The notes under the pieces: model-generated
What the model was told of the DNA's origin: nothing
What the model saw: only the letters and a program-made list of their open reading frames with translations
The model's database searches: none
Source of the DNA: CAZJLP01 sp964546955
GTDB taxonomy: Bacteria; Verrucomicrobiota; Verrucomicrobiia; Opitutales; Opitutaceae
Direction of reading: 5' to 3'
DNA: 29,533 bases
NCBI GenBank assembly: GCA_964546955.1
Contig: CAZJLP010000063.1
Location: 1-29,533, forward strand
Translations under genes and position numbers: made by a program
Part shown: positions 1 through 9,500 of the stretch, one piece after another
How the letters are laid out: each line of letters begins with the position of its first letter
Position numbering within the stretch: position 1 is the stretch's first letter

Positions 1-888
1 GTGCCCGCCGCGCGGCTCCACGACAACATCGTGTCCACCCCGCTCGGTCGCGCTCTGACCCTCTACGCGCTCGGCCCGGTATCGATCGAGGCAAACCAGC
101 TGACATCCCAAGGCGTTCCTCCGACTTCGGTCGACTGGACCGGTCTCATGTCGGCGACGGTGCTGATCATGAACCTCGGATTCTCCAACGAACTTTACCT
201 GCAGACCATCCTGTTTGCCGCGCTCAACAAGTCGCCGAGCTACCTGAGCAGCGCGGCCGTGGACGCCGCCGCCCGCGCGGGACTCGACGATGCCACGATG
301 GGCCGCCTCCTCGCCAATGGCCAGGTGCTGTTCAACGACAACCAGGTCAACCTCGACGTGATCGCTCTCGGCAGCACGTTCTCCGTTTCCTCGGTTCTCA
401 TCCTGACCATGGACGATCTGTCCTTCGCCGATAATCAATGCGAAGCCAACCTCGCACTGGGTTCCGACTTCCTTATCAGCAACACCATCGCCTTGGGAAT
501 GTCTCTGCGCGCGGAATCCAATCGTTGGAAAGAAGGGCTCTTCAACGCCCTCCTCTCCGCCTTCACGCTCGGGTTCATGATGAACACCACCATCGCCAAT
601 CAGGGCACGCATTGCATTATCGCCCGGGGTTGGCCGCCATTGCTGGTCGATGAGGGCAACACCGTGCTGATGGAACCGCTGCTCGAACTTCTCCTGGGCG
701 ACAACTATCCCGACCGCGGTTTCTGCCGCGCCGCGTTTGCGGGATTCATGCCCGGCCTCAGCAAATCGTCCACCACTGTCTCCGGCGGCTCGTTGGCGAT
801 CGGCGGACCCGCCTCCGGCTCGAGCGGCGGCACCGCCACCGCCACGGCTACCTCCTCGCCTTCCAACGTTCTCACCCTCCTGCGATGA
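1..888 (+). CDS. Hypothetical protein, probably 5'-partial, first visible gene of the DUF4157 locus
   Basis: I do not recognise this family. The frame is open from base 1, where a GTG happens to lie, so the true start may be upstream of the window. The 295 visible residues are rich in Leu, Ala, Asn and Ser. They include hydrophobic stretches around residues 45-75, 120-140 and 180-200, and no clear signal peptide. The last 45 residues are a low-complexity Gly/Ser/Thr/Ala tail, which suggests a flexible linker. The stop overlaps the next start by four bases (ATGA, 885-888), so the two genes are very likely translationally coupled and belong to the same transcription unit as the DUF4157 genes downstream. 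Its role is unknown. A structural or carrier protein of the injection or toxin locus is possible from context only. Confidence 0.6.
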   Translation: MPAARLHDNIVSTPLGRALTLYALGPVSIEANQLTSQGVPPTSVDWTGLMSATVLIMNLGFSNELYLQTILFAALNKSPSYLSSAAVDAAARAGLDDATMGRLLANGQVLFNDNQVNLDVIALGSTFSVSSVLILTMDDLSFADNQCEANLALGSDFLISNTIALGMSLRAESNRWKEGLFNALLSAFTLGFMMNTTIANQGTHCIIARGWPPLLVDEGNTVLMEPLLELLLGDNYPDRGFCRAAFAGFMPGLSKSSTTVSGGSLAIGGPASGSSGGTATATATSSPSNVLTLLR

Positions 889-2105
889 ACACGAACACCT
901 CCAAATCTTCCTTTGGCCGCCTCGATCCCGCTGTCTCCGTGAAAGCGATCGAACAGAGTCTGCCGTCTTTCGACTCCAATCGCGCCACCGGCTACTCCGA
1001 ACTCGGCAGCCTCCGCAGCGCAAAGTCCTCGTCGCTCGTCCGGGAGCAGAAATTCCTACTGGCCAAACACGGCGGCACCGCGTCCCCCCGTGCGAGGACC
1101 GCCGCCTCCCTGCTCGCGTACAACGAGCGCCTCCGCCGCGAAATCGCCGCGACGCAAGAGATCGTCGAAACTCCCTCTCCCGAGGTCGACGCCAACTCCT
1201 TCGTCGTGCACGGCTTCGTCCGGCGGTCCAATCAAGCCGGAGTTCCCGGCCTGACCCTCGCCCTCACCGACGAAAAGGGCACCTGGTTGCGCGAGTTCGG
1301 CTACGCCTGCACCGACAAACGCGGTTACTTCCTCCTCCGCATCGGACGCAATTCAGCTGAAAAGCCGGTCAAAGAAAGCGAACCCGCTAAAACCGAGGCC
1401 GAGCTAAAACGCGAGGCCGCTAAAGTGAAGCGGGAGGAAGAAGCCGCCGCTGCCGCAGCGGTGGCTGCCGGCGCCCCCGCGAGCCAATCGGGAGGATCCG
1501 CCGCAGGAGCCTCCGCCTCTCTGTCTTCGGGCCAGAAAATCAACACCAACCTCGACTCCTACGCCGCCGCCTCGCGCCGCTCCCTCCAACTGCGCGTCTT
1601 CAATCGCGACGGTCGCGTGCTCCACACCGAAACGCGCCCAGTTGTGCTCACTCCGGACACGATCGACTACCGGCTCATCATTCTCGACGAGGAGGACTGC
1701 GGCTGCACGCCACCCCCCGCGACCTCTAACGGCCCGGCCAATCCTAACTCCCCCAGCGCTCCCCCCGCTCCTCCCCCTGCACCTGCTCAGCCTGTTGCCA
1801 CGACTCCCGTCGGTCGCGTCTCCCAATTGAAATCCTACGACCAACCGCGCAACGAGGCCAGCCAGCCACTGGAGGCCATCCGCGGCATCGGACCGAAGGG
1901 CGCCGCGAAGCTTCGGGCCGCCGGCATCAAGGACGTCTCCGAATTCGAGAAATCGCGCGGCGAGAAACTCGTGAAGCTCGCCGGCTTCGACAAAACCGCG
2001 CCCAAGCCCACGAAACCGTCCGCGTCCGACGCGCCCAAGCAGGCCGCACGGAAAACCGCAAAAAAATCCTCCTCGTCCTCCAAGGCAAAGCGCCCTAAAA
2101 AGTAA
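885..2105 (+). CDS. Transthyretin-like (carboxypeptidase-regulatory-like) and helix-hairpin-helix protein, DUF4157-locus accessory
   Basis: The product has 406 residues. After a helical N-terminus, residues about 105-150 begin a beta-sandwich of the carboxypeptidase-regulatory or transthyretin type (FVVHGFVRRS, then GVPGLTLALTD). This fold seems to resume at about 225-265 (LQLRVFNRDGR). Between the two parts lies a charged and Ala-rich insert at 165-215. A CGC motif and a Pro-rich linker follow. At 328-368 there is a helix-hairpin-helix (AIRGIGPKGAAKLRAAGI), a fold that usually binds DNA or protein. The protein ends in a Lys/Ser-rich basic tail. It starts in an ATGA overlap with the preceding gene and ends nine bases before the next ATG, so it is co-transcribed with the DUF4157 proteins. 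No catalytic residues are evident. A cargo-handling or assembly role is inferred from context. The domain calls are by eye. Confidence 0.75.
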   Translation: MNTNTSKSSFGRLDPAVSVKAIEQSLPSFDSNRATGYSELGSLRSAKSSSLVREQKFLLAKHGGTASPRARTAASLLAYNERLRREIAATQEIVETPSPEVDANSFVVHGFVRRSNQAGVPGLTLALTDEKGTWLREFGYACTDKRGYFLLRIGRNSAEKPVKESEPAKTEAELKREAAKVKREEEAAAAAAVAAGAPASQSGGSAAGASASLSSGQKINTNLDSYAAASRRSLQLRVFNRDGRVLHTETRPVVLTPDTIDYRLIILDEEDCGCTPPPATSNGPANPNSPSAPPAPPPAPAQPVATTPVGRVSQLKSYDQPRNEASQPLEAIRGIGPKGAAKLRAAGIKDVSEFEKSRGEKLVKLAGFDKTAPKPTKPSASDAPKQAARKTAKKSSSSSKAKRPKK

Positions 2106-2114
2106 CCCGCTTCC

Positions 2115-3359
2115 ATGCCGTCAGCCCGCGCCACCGCAGCGATGTCCGCGCGGACGGTCAATCGACCGCCCATCCGCCGTCCGTCGCCGATCGCCCGGCC
2201 GGTCTCCACCTCGATCACAACCGAGAGTCAACCCCACTCCGTCACGTCGACTCCTTGCGCCTGCGGCGGTTCTTGTCCGACCTGCACCACGAGCGCCGCC
2301 AGTGCTTCACCGGCACTGACCGATGTTCGCGTCCATCCTTCCGCCCCCGATGTCACCACGCCACTCAACGCCCGCGCTGTTACCGTCGGCCGCGACATCT
2401 ACTTTCACCCCGGCCAATTTCGACCGAACACCCCTGAGGGCGACCAACTGATCGCCCACGAACTCGCGCATACCGTGCAAAGCCACCGCAGCGATTCGAC
2501 ATCGGCCGAGGAGGCGACTGCTGTCTCGCAGCCAGACGACGCGCTCGAGGAAAACGCAGACGCACTCGCGGCCGGCGAAACGGATCACGTTCTAGACGCA
2601 CCTGCGGGCGCCGCTCTTCTCTCGCCTTTCGACAACGAACCCGCCGCGGACCGCACGCGGCGCCTGGAATTGCTGCAGGCGGTTCAGAACGCCGAGGCCA
2701 ATCTCATTCGGCTTTTGCAAACCGGCGGATTGGTGCGCACCGACGAAGTCGCCGCCGAACGCGGCGGCGTCCGCGGCGTAGTCGTCCCAGCCAACACACT
2801 TGGCACCGCCGACGAACATTTTGAAAGCTACACCGCGCGCGACGCACGTCTTCGCCGCATTGTCCGCAGCCTCATCGCGCTCAGCCGGCGCTATCGCACA
2901 GAGACACTGCCCGCCACCCTGCCTCCATCCACGGTTTCGCCAGACGATGGCTCGTTCGGCACCACGATCGCGACCCCGGAGGGATCCTCGACCTATAGCG
3001 GCCTCACGGCTCCCTGGGCGCAACTGCAGGCCGCTTACGAACTCTACCGCATCGAGCGGGGCCAAACCGGAACCGCCTACGAGGTGGACTGGTATTATTT
3101 GGAGCCGAACCTGACCGTCATCCCCGGCGCCGCCCGTGGCGCTCCTCGCGCCAGCCGTGGCATCGCGAGCGGCGCCTACATGGTTTTCCCGGATATTGAC
3201 GGCGACCCCATGAATTACTGGCGGCTCGACGGATACTCCGCCACACCGCGCGGCAGCGTGATCGTGGAGTTTTGGCACGACGACTTCGGATATTATTACA
3301 CCCACAAGGGACAACGGATCGACGTCCCCAACCCGTGGCGAAGCGGAGGCGGAAGCTGA
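2115..3359 (+). CDS. DUF4157 (eCIS_core) metallopeptidase-like protein with unknown C-terminal domain
   Basis: The product has 414 residues. It carries a Cys4 motif (C48, C50, C54, C57; CACGGSCPTC) in a disordered, Pro/Ser/Arg-rich N-terminus. A shortened DUF4157 domain follows, in which VTVGRDIYFHPGQF leads to the zincin motif HELAH at residues 115-119. The usual upstream block (PLD...ME..FG.DFS) is missing, so the domain is reduced. The remainder, about residues 170-414, matches no family I know. It ends in an aromatic-rich beta region (EFWHDDFGYYYTHKGQR) that could be the effector part. DUF4157 proteins are known as cargo or core components of extracellular contractile injection systems. 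Whether the HExxH is catalytic here cannot be told from sequence. The gene sits nine bases after the previous stop and five bases before the next ATG. Confidence 0.85.
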   Translation: MPSARATAAMSARTVNRPPIRRPSPIARPVSTSITTESQPHSVTSTPCACGGSCPTCTTSAASASPALTDVRVHPSAPDVTTPLNARAVTVGRDIYFHPGQFRPNTPEGDQLIAHELAHTVQSHRSDSTSAEEATAVSQPDDALEENADALAAGETDHVLDAPAGAALLSPFDNEPAADRTRRLELLQAVQNAEANLIRLLQTGGLVRTDEVAAERGGVRGVVVPANTLGTADEHFESYTARDARLRRIVRSLIALSRRYRTETLPATLPPSTVSPDDGSFGTTIATPEGSSTYSGLTAPWAQLQAAYELYRIERGQTGTAYEVDWYYLEPNLTVIPGAARGAPRASRGIASGAYMVFPDIDGDPMNYWRLDGYSATPRGSVIVEFWHDDFGYYYTHKGQRIDVPNPWRSGGGS

Positions 3360-3364
3360 TCTAC

Positions 3365-3556
3365 ATGACCACCCTTGCCCGCCCCCTCCTCTCCTCCACC
3401 CGCTCGGCCGTGCCCCGCGACCGCAAACCGCCACACCACCCCTCCGCTGCCCCACCCACCGCTCAACAGGCCGCTCCCCATTCTGCCCGCTGCGCCTGCG
3501 GGGGCACATGCCCCCGCTGCCGCGCGGAAAAAAGAGCCCGGCAAAATTCGAACTAG
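3365..3556 (+). CDS. 63-residue Cys4-motif mini-protein, possible truncated DUF4157 leader
   Basis: This short frame starts at an ATG five bases after the preceding stop. It encodes a Pro/Arg-rich peptide ending with the motif CACGGTCPRC (C43, C45, C49, C52), which is the same N-terminal motif as its neighbours. Its TAG stop (3554-3556) is followed directly and in the same frame by the ATG of the 2422-residue protein. It could be a genuine small protein, for example a free copy of the tag. It could instead be the stump of a lost DUF4157 toxin, or an N-terminal extension of the giant protein interrupted by one stop codon. The conserved motif and composition argue that it was selected as coding sequence. 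Nothing shows that it is expressed alone. Confidence 0.5.
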   Translation: MTTLARPLLSSTRSAVPRDRKPPHHPSAAPPTAQQAAPHSARCACGGTCPRCRAEKRARQNSN

Positions 3557-6500
3557 ATGGCTAAGTCCGCCAAAGCACCCGCCGCCGCCAAAGCCAACCC
3601 TTCGCGAGAGAGGTCCGGCCAGGCCGTCGCGCCGCAGAAAAGGACCGCCGCTCCCGCCGTCCAACGCGTCGGCCCGCGCTCCACTGCGTGCGCTTGCGGG
3701 GGACATTGCCCGAAATGCGCCCGCAACGCTCCGGCCCCGGTCGTGCCCACCGCCCCGGTCAACGAGGACCCCGCCGCCGAACGCGAGGCCGAAAAGATCG
3801 CCCAGCTTCTCATGGGCCGGCTCTCCAGCGGCACCCCGCCGCCGCCTCCCGAGGAATCCGCCGGCCCAACCGCGCGACGTCGCATTGTCACCACGGCCGC
3901 CCCGGGAACCGGTCTCGGCGCCGGCACCCCTCTTCCTTCCGCCCTGCGCGACCGCCTCGAGCCAGTCCTCGGCTTCGACCTTTCCTGCCTCCGTCTTCAC
4001 ACCGGCGCGGCCGCTCAAGCCCTCGCACAGCTTCACCACGCGCGCGCCTTGTCTTACGGATCTCACATTGTGTTCGGCGCCGGCGAATTCTCCCTGGGCA
4101 CCGCCCGCGGCCGCCACGTTCTCGCCCACGAGCTGGTCCACACGATTCAGCAAAGCCCCCTCGGGCCCACCCCGCGCCACCGTCCTCCCACGCACGCACG
4201 CAGCACCGCGGTCGTCGGGCTGAACCGACCGCCACGCGCCAGTGCCGCATCCGCCGGCTCCCGTTCCTCCCCGCCTTCCGCCCACCATCCCTGGGCCAGC
4301 GGTGCTCTCTCCCACCAAGCCCAACCGCGCGGCCCTCCTCGCGCCCGAGCACCTCCTCTAACAATTGCACATCGTTTCACCCAACCGAGGGTGCAACGTC
4401 TCCGCTGGCCGAGTTGGCAGCAGGTCTCAAGCACCGCTATCAATGTCGGGACCGGAGCGGTGGGTACTGCGCTCGACCTAGGTTCGTCCGCGGTGGATTT
4501 GGCTGTCGATGTCGGTGAGGAAGCCGTCGAACTCGGCGAAGAGGTCATCGAACGCACAGCTGATTTCTTTATCGGGCTCATCGATGAGTATGCGCCCGGC
4601 TTTCTTGATTTTCTGCGCGGCGGGTTCATGACCCGTCTCACTGATCTTTTCTGCCGCGGCCTCGATGCCGTCGTCGGCGGATTGATCTCTTCACTCGAGA
4701 ATATCGATTTCGTTTCCGTTCTCGAGGAGACCTTTGCCAGCGCCCAAAGCAGCGTGGAGGGAGTGATCGGAGCAATCCGCGCTGGCGCCACCAGCGCTCT
4801 CGGCGCGCTCATGCAGCCGGTCGTCGAAGCCCTCGACCAATACGGCCCAGGCATCATCGATGCCATCAGCAGCGCGAGCGACAGCGTCAACGGCTTTTTC
4901 GACAGCATCTGGGAATCCATTGGTGCGCCCGCTATGGCCTTTCTCGAAGACGCCGGCGGGGCCGTCTGGCAGGAAATCAGCGACACCATCACCTGGCTCT
5001 GGGATTCTACCGCCGGCATCCGCGAAGTCGCCGAAGATGCGTGGGAGTGGGTCATGGAGCAATTCGAGATTGCCTGGGACAGCACCTCCGGGATCCGCGA
5101 CTGGCTCTCCGAAAAAGCGGGCGAGGCCTGGAAGGCCATGAAGGAAGAGCTGGGCCCACTGGAGGGTCCGATCACCGCTCTCGCCGCCGTCCTGCTCATC
5201 CTTTCCCCGGTCGGGCCGATTGTCATCGCCACGCAGGTCATCCCACCGCTCTGGGAAAAGCTTACCTGGTTGTGGAATAACTGGAACACCAACGACATTC
5301 TTGTCTGGGCACAGGACATCTTGCGCGAAGATATTCTACCTGGCGTCATCGGTCTCGTCTCCGGCGTCGCCTCCGCCATCGCCGGCGCTGCCGCTTGGAT
5401 CGCCGGCATCACCGTGCAGGTCGCTTCCGCCTTCAGTGGTGTCCTCGGCGTTTTCGGCGCCAACGCCTGCCTCGCGACGGTCACTCGCGTTCTCACCGCT
5501 ATTTCGGAGCAATTCGACCGTCTCGCCGCTTGGGCCGAAGGCGGTTTCACCGGACTCGCCGACGCCGTCGCCAATGTCTTCAACGCCATCGTCGCTATCC
5601 TCCAACCGATCCTCGATTTCCTTATCCGGCTGGTGATCGTCGCGGCCAATCCGCCGATGCTCCCGATCGCGATCACCGGCGCGATCTGGATGCTGATTCC
5701 CGACGAGCTGAAACCGCCCGTCATCAATTTCGTCCTCGACCTGATCATCGCATTCCTCCGCGGCTTCCCCGCTTTCCTCACCGGTCTCGGCCCGCTCGCC
5801 TCCGTTCTCAAATCCGCCGCCCTCGGTTTCCTCCGAACCGTCCGCGGCCAAGACGACAGCCTCAAGATCGCCGCCAGCAACAAAATCGCCAACCTCATGG
5901 CCGGTGCCGGCCTCCAGTTTGTCGCGGGCTTCGCCGTCGGACTGCTCGAGGGCATCATCGACGGAATCCTGGATCCGTTCCGCCTCATTTGGATGCTTAT
6001 CCAATTCCTGGCCCGGTTGTGCCGTGCGATCGGCGATTACCTCGCCCCCTTGCTTTTCGAAACCGCCCCGCCTCTCGGCGCCGTGGTCGCCGATGTCAAC
6101 GCCTCTGTCCGGGCTACCATCCCCGGCCACCCGCCCGCCCACGCTCCACCGACAGAAGCTGGCGTCACAGCCGGGCCGTCCGGCGAAACCCATACGCTCA
6201 CTCGCGCCACATCCGGCAGCATTGTTGGACCGACTTCGTCCGCACCACCCGCTGCCGAAGTCACTCCCGCCGCTGCCGCGACCGGCCCCAGCCCGGAGGA
6301 CATGGCCATGGCCGAAATCATGGGCGCAGGCCCGACCGCCTCCGACGCCGAAGTCGTCGCTTCGCTTTCGCCCGGACTCGCCGGTCAGCTGAGCGGAGCC
6401 GCGGGCGAACTCGACGCGGCCGGGGCCGAGGGCGAGAGTTCCGCCGTATCCGAAACACGAAGCGAGGGCAGTTCCGTCGGGAGCCTGAGCAGGCTACTGG

Positions 6501-9500
6501 GAGGAGCCTGGACCGCCATTCTCGATGGTGCTCACGGACTGGGCGGCAGCATCGCGCGAGCCCTGCTCGGATTCATCATGCTGCCCGACTACCAACTGGG
6601 CAACAAGATCGGCTACGTCGCCGGTCTCATTCTCCTCGAACTCATCATCGCGTACTTCAGCGGCAGCGTCTCGGTCCAACTCAAAGCCGCCGAACCGTTC
6701 ATCAAAGCCGCCATTCGTTTCCTCGACCTCGGCGGAGAAATCCTCGGGCTGCTCGGCCGGGCCGTGCGTCCCATCAAGGGTCCGCTCCTGCGCGGGCTTA
6801 GCGCCGCCGGCGAACATCTCGGGCGCTTCCGTTTCCTGCAACCGCTCCTTGCACGCATCCGACGCGCGGCTGACGTGCTCTTCCATTTTGGCGACGAAGC
6901 CGTCGACGCCGCCGGTCGGACCGGCTCCCACGCCGACGATGTCGCACGACAAGCCGACGACATCGCCGACGCTGCTCGTCGCGGGGACGACTTGCCTGGC
7001 CCCGGACGTCAGGCCGATGAGGCCGCCGACGCCGGCGACTCCGTCGCCGACGACGCGCTCAAGGCCGCGCAAATGCCCGCCGCGATCGCCGCCGCCCGCG
7101 CCATCTGCGAAGCCAACGATCGACTGCCCGTATCTCCGCCTCCGTCCGTCGTCGTCGGCCAGCTCACCGCGTCCCTCATGCCTCGCTTCCGTTGGATCGA
7201 TAGCTTCGGCTACGACCTGATTGCGCCGGGCCATTTCCAAATCTATTTCCGTGCGTCACCGAAGCACATCGCGGATTCCGACTACTCTGCCGGCGCCACC
7301 GCCGATTCAACCGGCGTGACGCCGCACGAACGGGGCCCGGATCCGATCGTCGAGCACCGCCCCGGCGGCTCTGGCGCCCGCCCAGATGCCTCAGGTTCGC
7401 CTAATCCGCGTCCACGCCCCGATACTCCCGAGCCTCGCGATCGCATCCCCGATGTCGACGATGAGCTCGATGATATCGCCGACGATATCGCCGATCCGCG
7501 GCGCGCCGACGAACTCGCGGATGAAGTCGGCCCGACGTCGATCACCCGCATGGAAAGCGAAGCGATCGCCCGCGACGCCGGCATTCCGGATGAAATTCTC
7601 GGCGATTCGACCGTGGTCACGCGCGGAGACATGGACGATGTGGTCAGCGATCGGCCCCTCGGACACGGCCGCGATGCCCCGGACCCCCTGCCTTTGGATC
7701 GTCCGGTCAGCCGCAGCGCCCCGCAGAATATCGACGTTCAGGAGGATATGGATCTACTGCGTCAGGCGGGCGCCGATCCCGATTCGTTCCGCGTCAACCA
7801 AATGCAGGTCGACATGGACGAACTCCGCACCGGCACCAACCGTCCCGACCTCTCCTGCACCATCAATGGCCGTCGCGTCCATATCGAATATGATCGCGCT
7901 CCCGGCACGCGAGCGATGGATCACGCGCGACGCATCCTCCAAAACGATCCCGACGCCATCGTCATCCTCAAGATCGTCGACTTCGATCGCCCGATCCGCC
8001 GCTCCGCCGCAGGCGACGCACCCGCGCAGGTCCCCGCCTCGGTCAGCGCCGCCGTCCGGCAACCGGGCCGAGCCCTTCCCTCCCCGCATCGCGAGCGCGC
8101 CGAGTCGTTCTTCCGCACCGATCTTCGTCACGTGCGTCTCCACGACGACGCCCTGGCCGCCACCGCTGCCGCCGAAAGCCGCGCCCACGCTCTTGCGTCC
8201 GGTCCCCACATCCTACTTTCGCGCGGCCATCGCGACCTCTCGCAACCGACCGCGCAACAAACGCTCGCCCACGAAATCGCCCACACCCTCCAGCCGTCGT
8301 CGTCGACCGCATCGCCAGCCCACTTCGCCGACGAGGGCACCTCCGCGGAAACGCAAGCTCGCGCTGCAGGCGCAGCGTTCTCTTCCTCGATTTCCCACGC
8401 ACCCGTCTCATCGAACGGCTCGGGCACCCTCGGCGGCGTCGCTCGCGAGCGCGATCCCCGCGCGGACGATTTCGCCGCCGTCATCGCGGATCTGCCGATC
8501 TACCTCAACGCCGTCGGCATTGCCGAGGCCCTTGAAACGGCCGTTCCCGATCTCGATCTCGAGGACCCCGACAACTACGAACCGCTGCAGATCCTCCTCG
8601 AGGAATCCTTTGGCGAGGACGTCACGGTCGAGGTGTTCTCAGCTTGGTTCAACCTGCAGGAGGGCGTAACCGCGCTTCCTGCCGCGGTCCCGCCGCCGCC
8701 GTCACCGTCCACCCCGTCTCCTTCCGCGACGAGTTCGGTGGGCGAAGACGATATCGGCGAATCTGATTCGGTTGCATCGCCCGAGCCCGCCCCGGCCGAA
8801 GTCACCTTGGAGTCGCAGCCCAGATCGCTCTCCGAATCGCTCGATCCCGAAACGGCCGCTGAAGATGACTTGGTCGAAGAGCTGGCCGCAATCGGCGCGT
8901 GGCTGCGCGCCCATCCCGACCCAACCGACGACCGCACCCTGCTGCGCGAAACAGCCATCTCTATCGTCCAAGCGCTCGTGGTCCGCCGCGGCCGCGAGTA
9001 TTTTCAACGCTACGGCTACCTCATTCCCGACGACGTACTCCCTTACGTGTACGCAGCCATGTTCGCGGGCGGCCTGGCGAACGGCTTTCTGGCGGGCATC
9101 GGTCGTACCCTTCCGCCCGAAAGCGTGGAAGCGCTAAACCGGGAACTCGATGATCCCATCAATGCACTCGCTTTCGAAGCGGGCAACGTGGGCGGAATTT
9201 TCTGGGGGGCTGGCGAAGACCTGGTGATGAATGTCGTCGGCCTCTACGAGATCGCCGAATGGATCGCCTGGCACGCCCCGCTCCCGATTCTCGGAATGTC
9301 TTTGGCGGATTTCGAAGATCTGTACGATCAATTGACGGATCCGGAAGGCCACGCCGCCCGCGAGGCAGCGGAACAACAGTTCTATCGCGATCTCTTCGAG
9401 GGCTTGGTTGAACTTCACACGGAATTTACCCGCGACCCATCCGTCCTGATCAGCCACGGCGACGCTCTTGGCGAAGCGATGGGTGAGGCGGCCGGCAGAT

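Noticed and set aside
2592..4324. Long minus-strand frames opposite the 414-residue gene and the start of the giant gene
   Set aside because: They are Gly/Arg-rich shadows with no recognisable motifs.
4147..5988. 613-codon open frame on the minus strand inside the giant toxin gene
   Set aside because: It is antisense to a clear multi-domain protein, and its product is Arg/Pro/Ser-rich low complexity as expected for a high-GC shadow frame.
5395..6801. 468-codon plus-strand frame overlapping the giant gene
   Set aside because: The translation is Arg-rich noise, while the other frame holds recognisable domains throughout.
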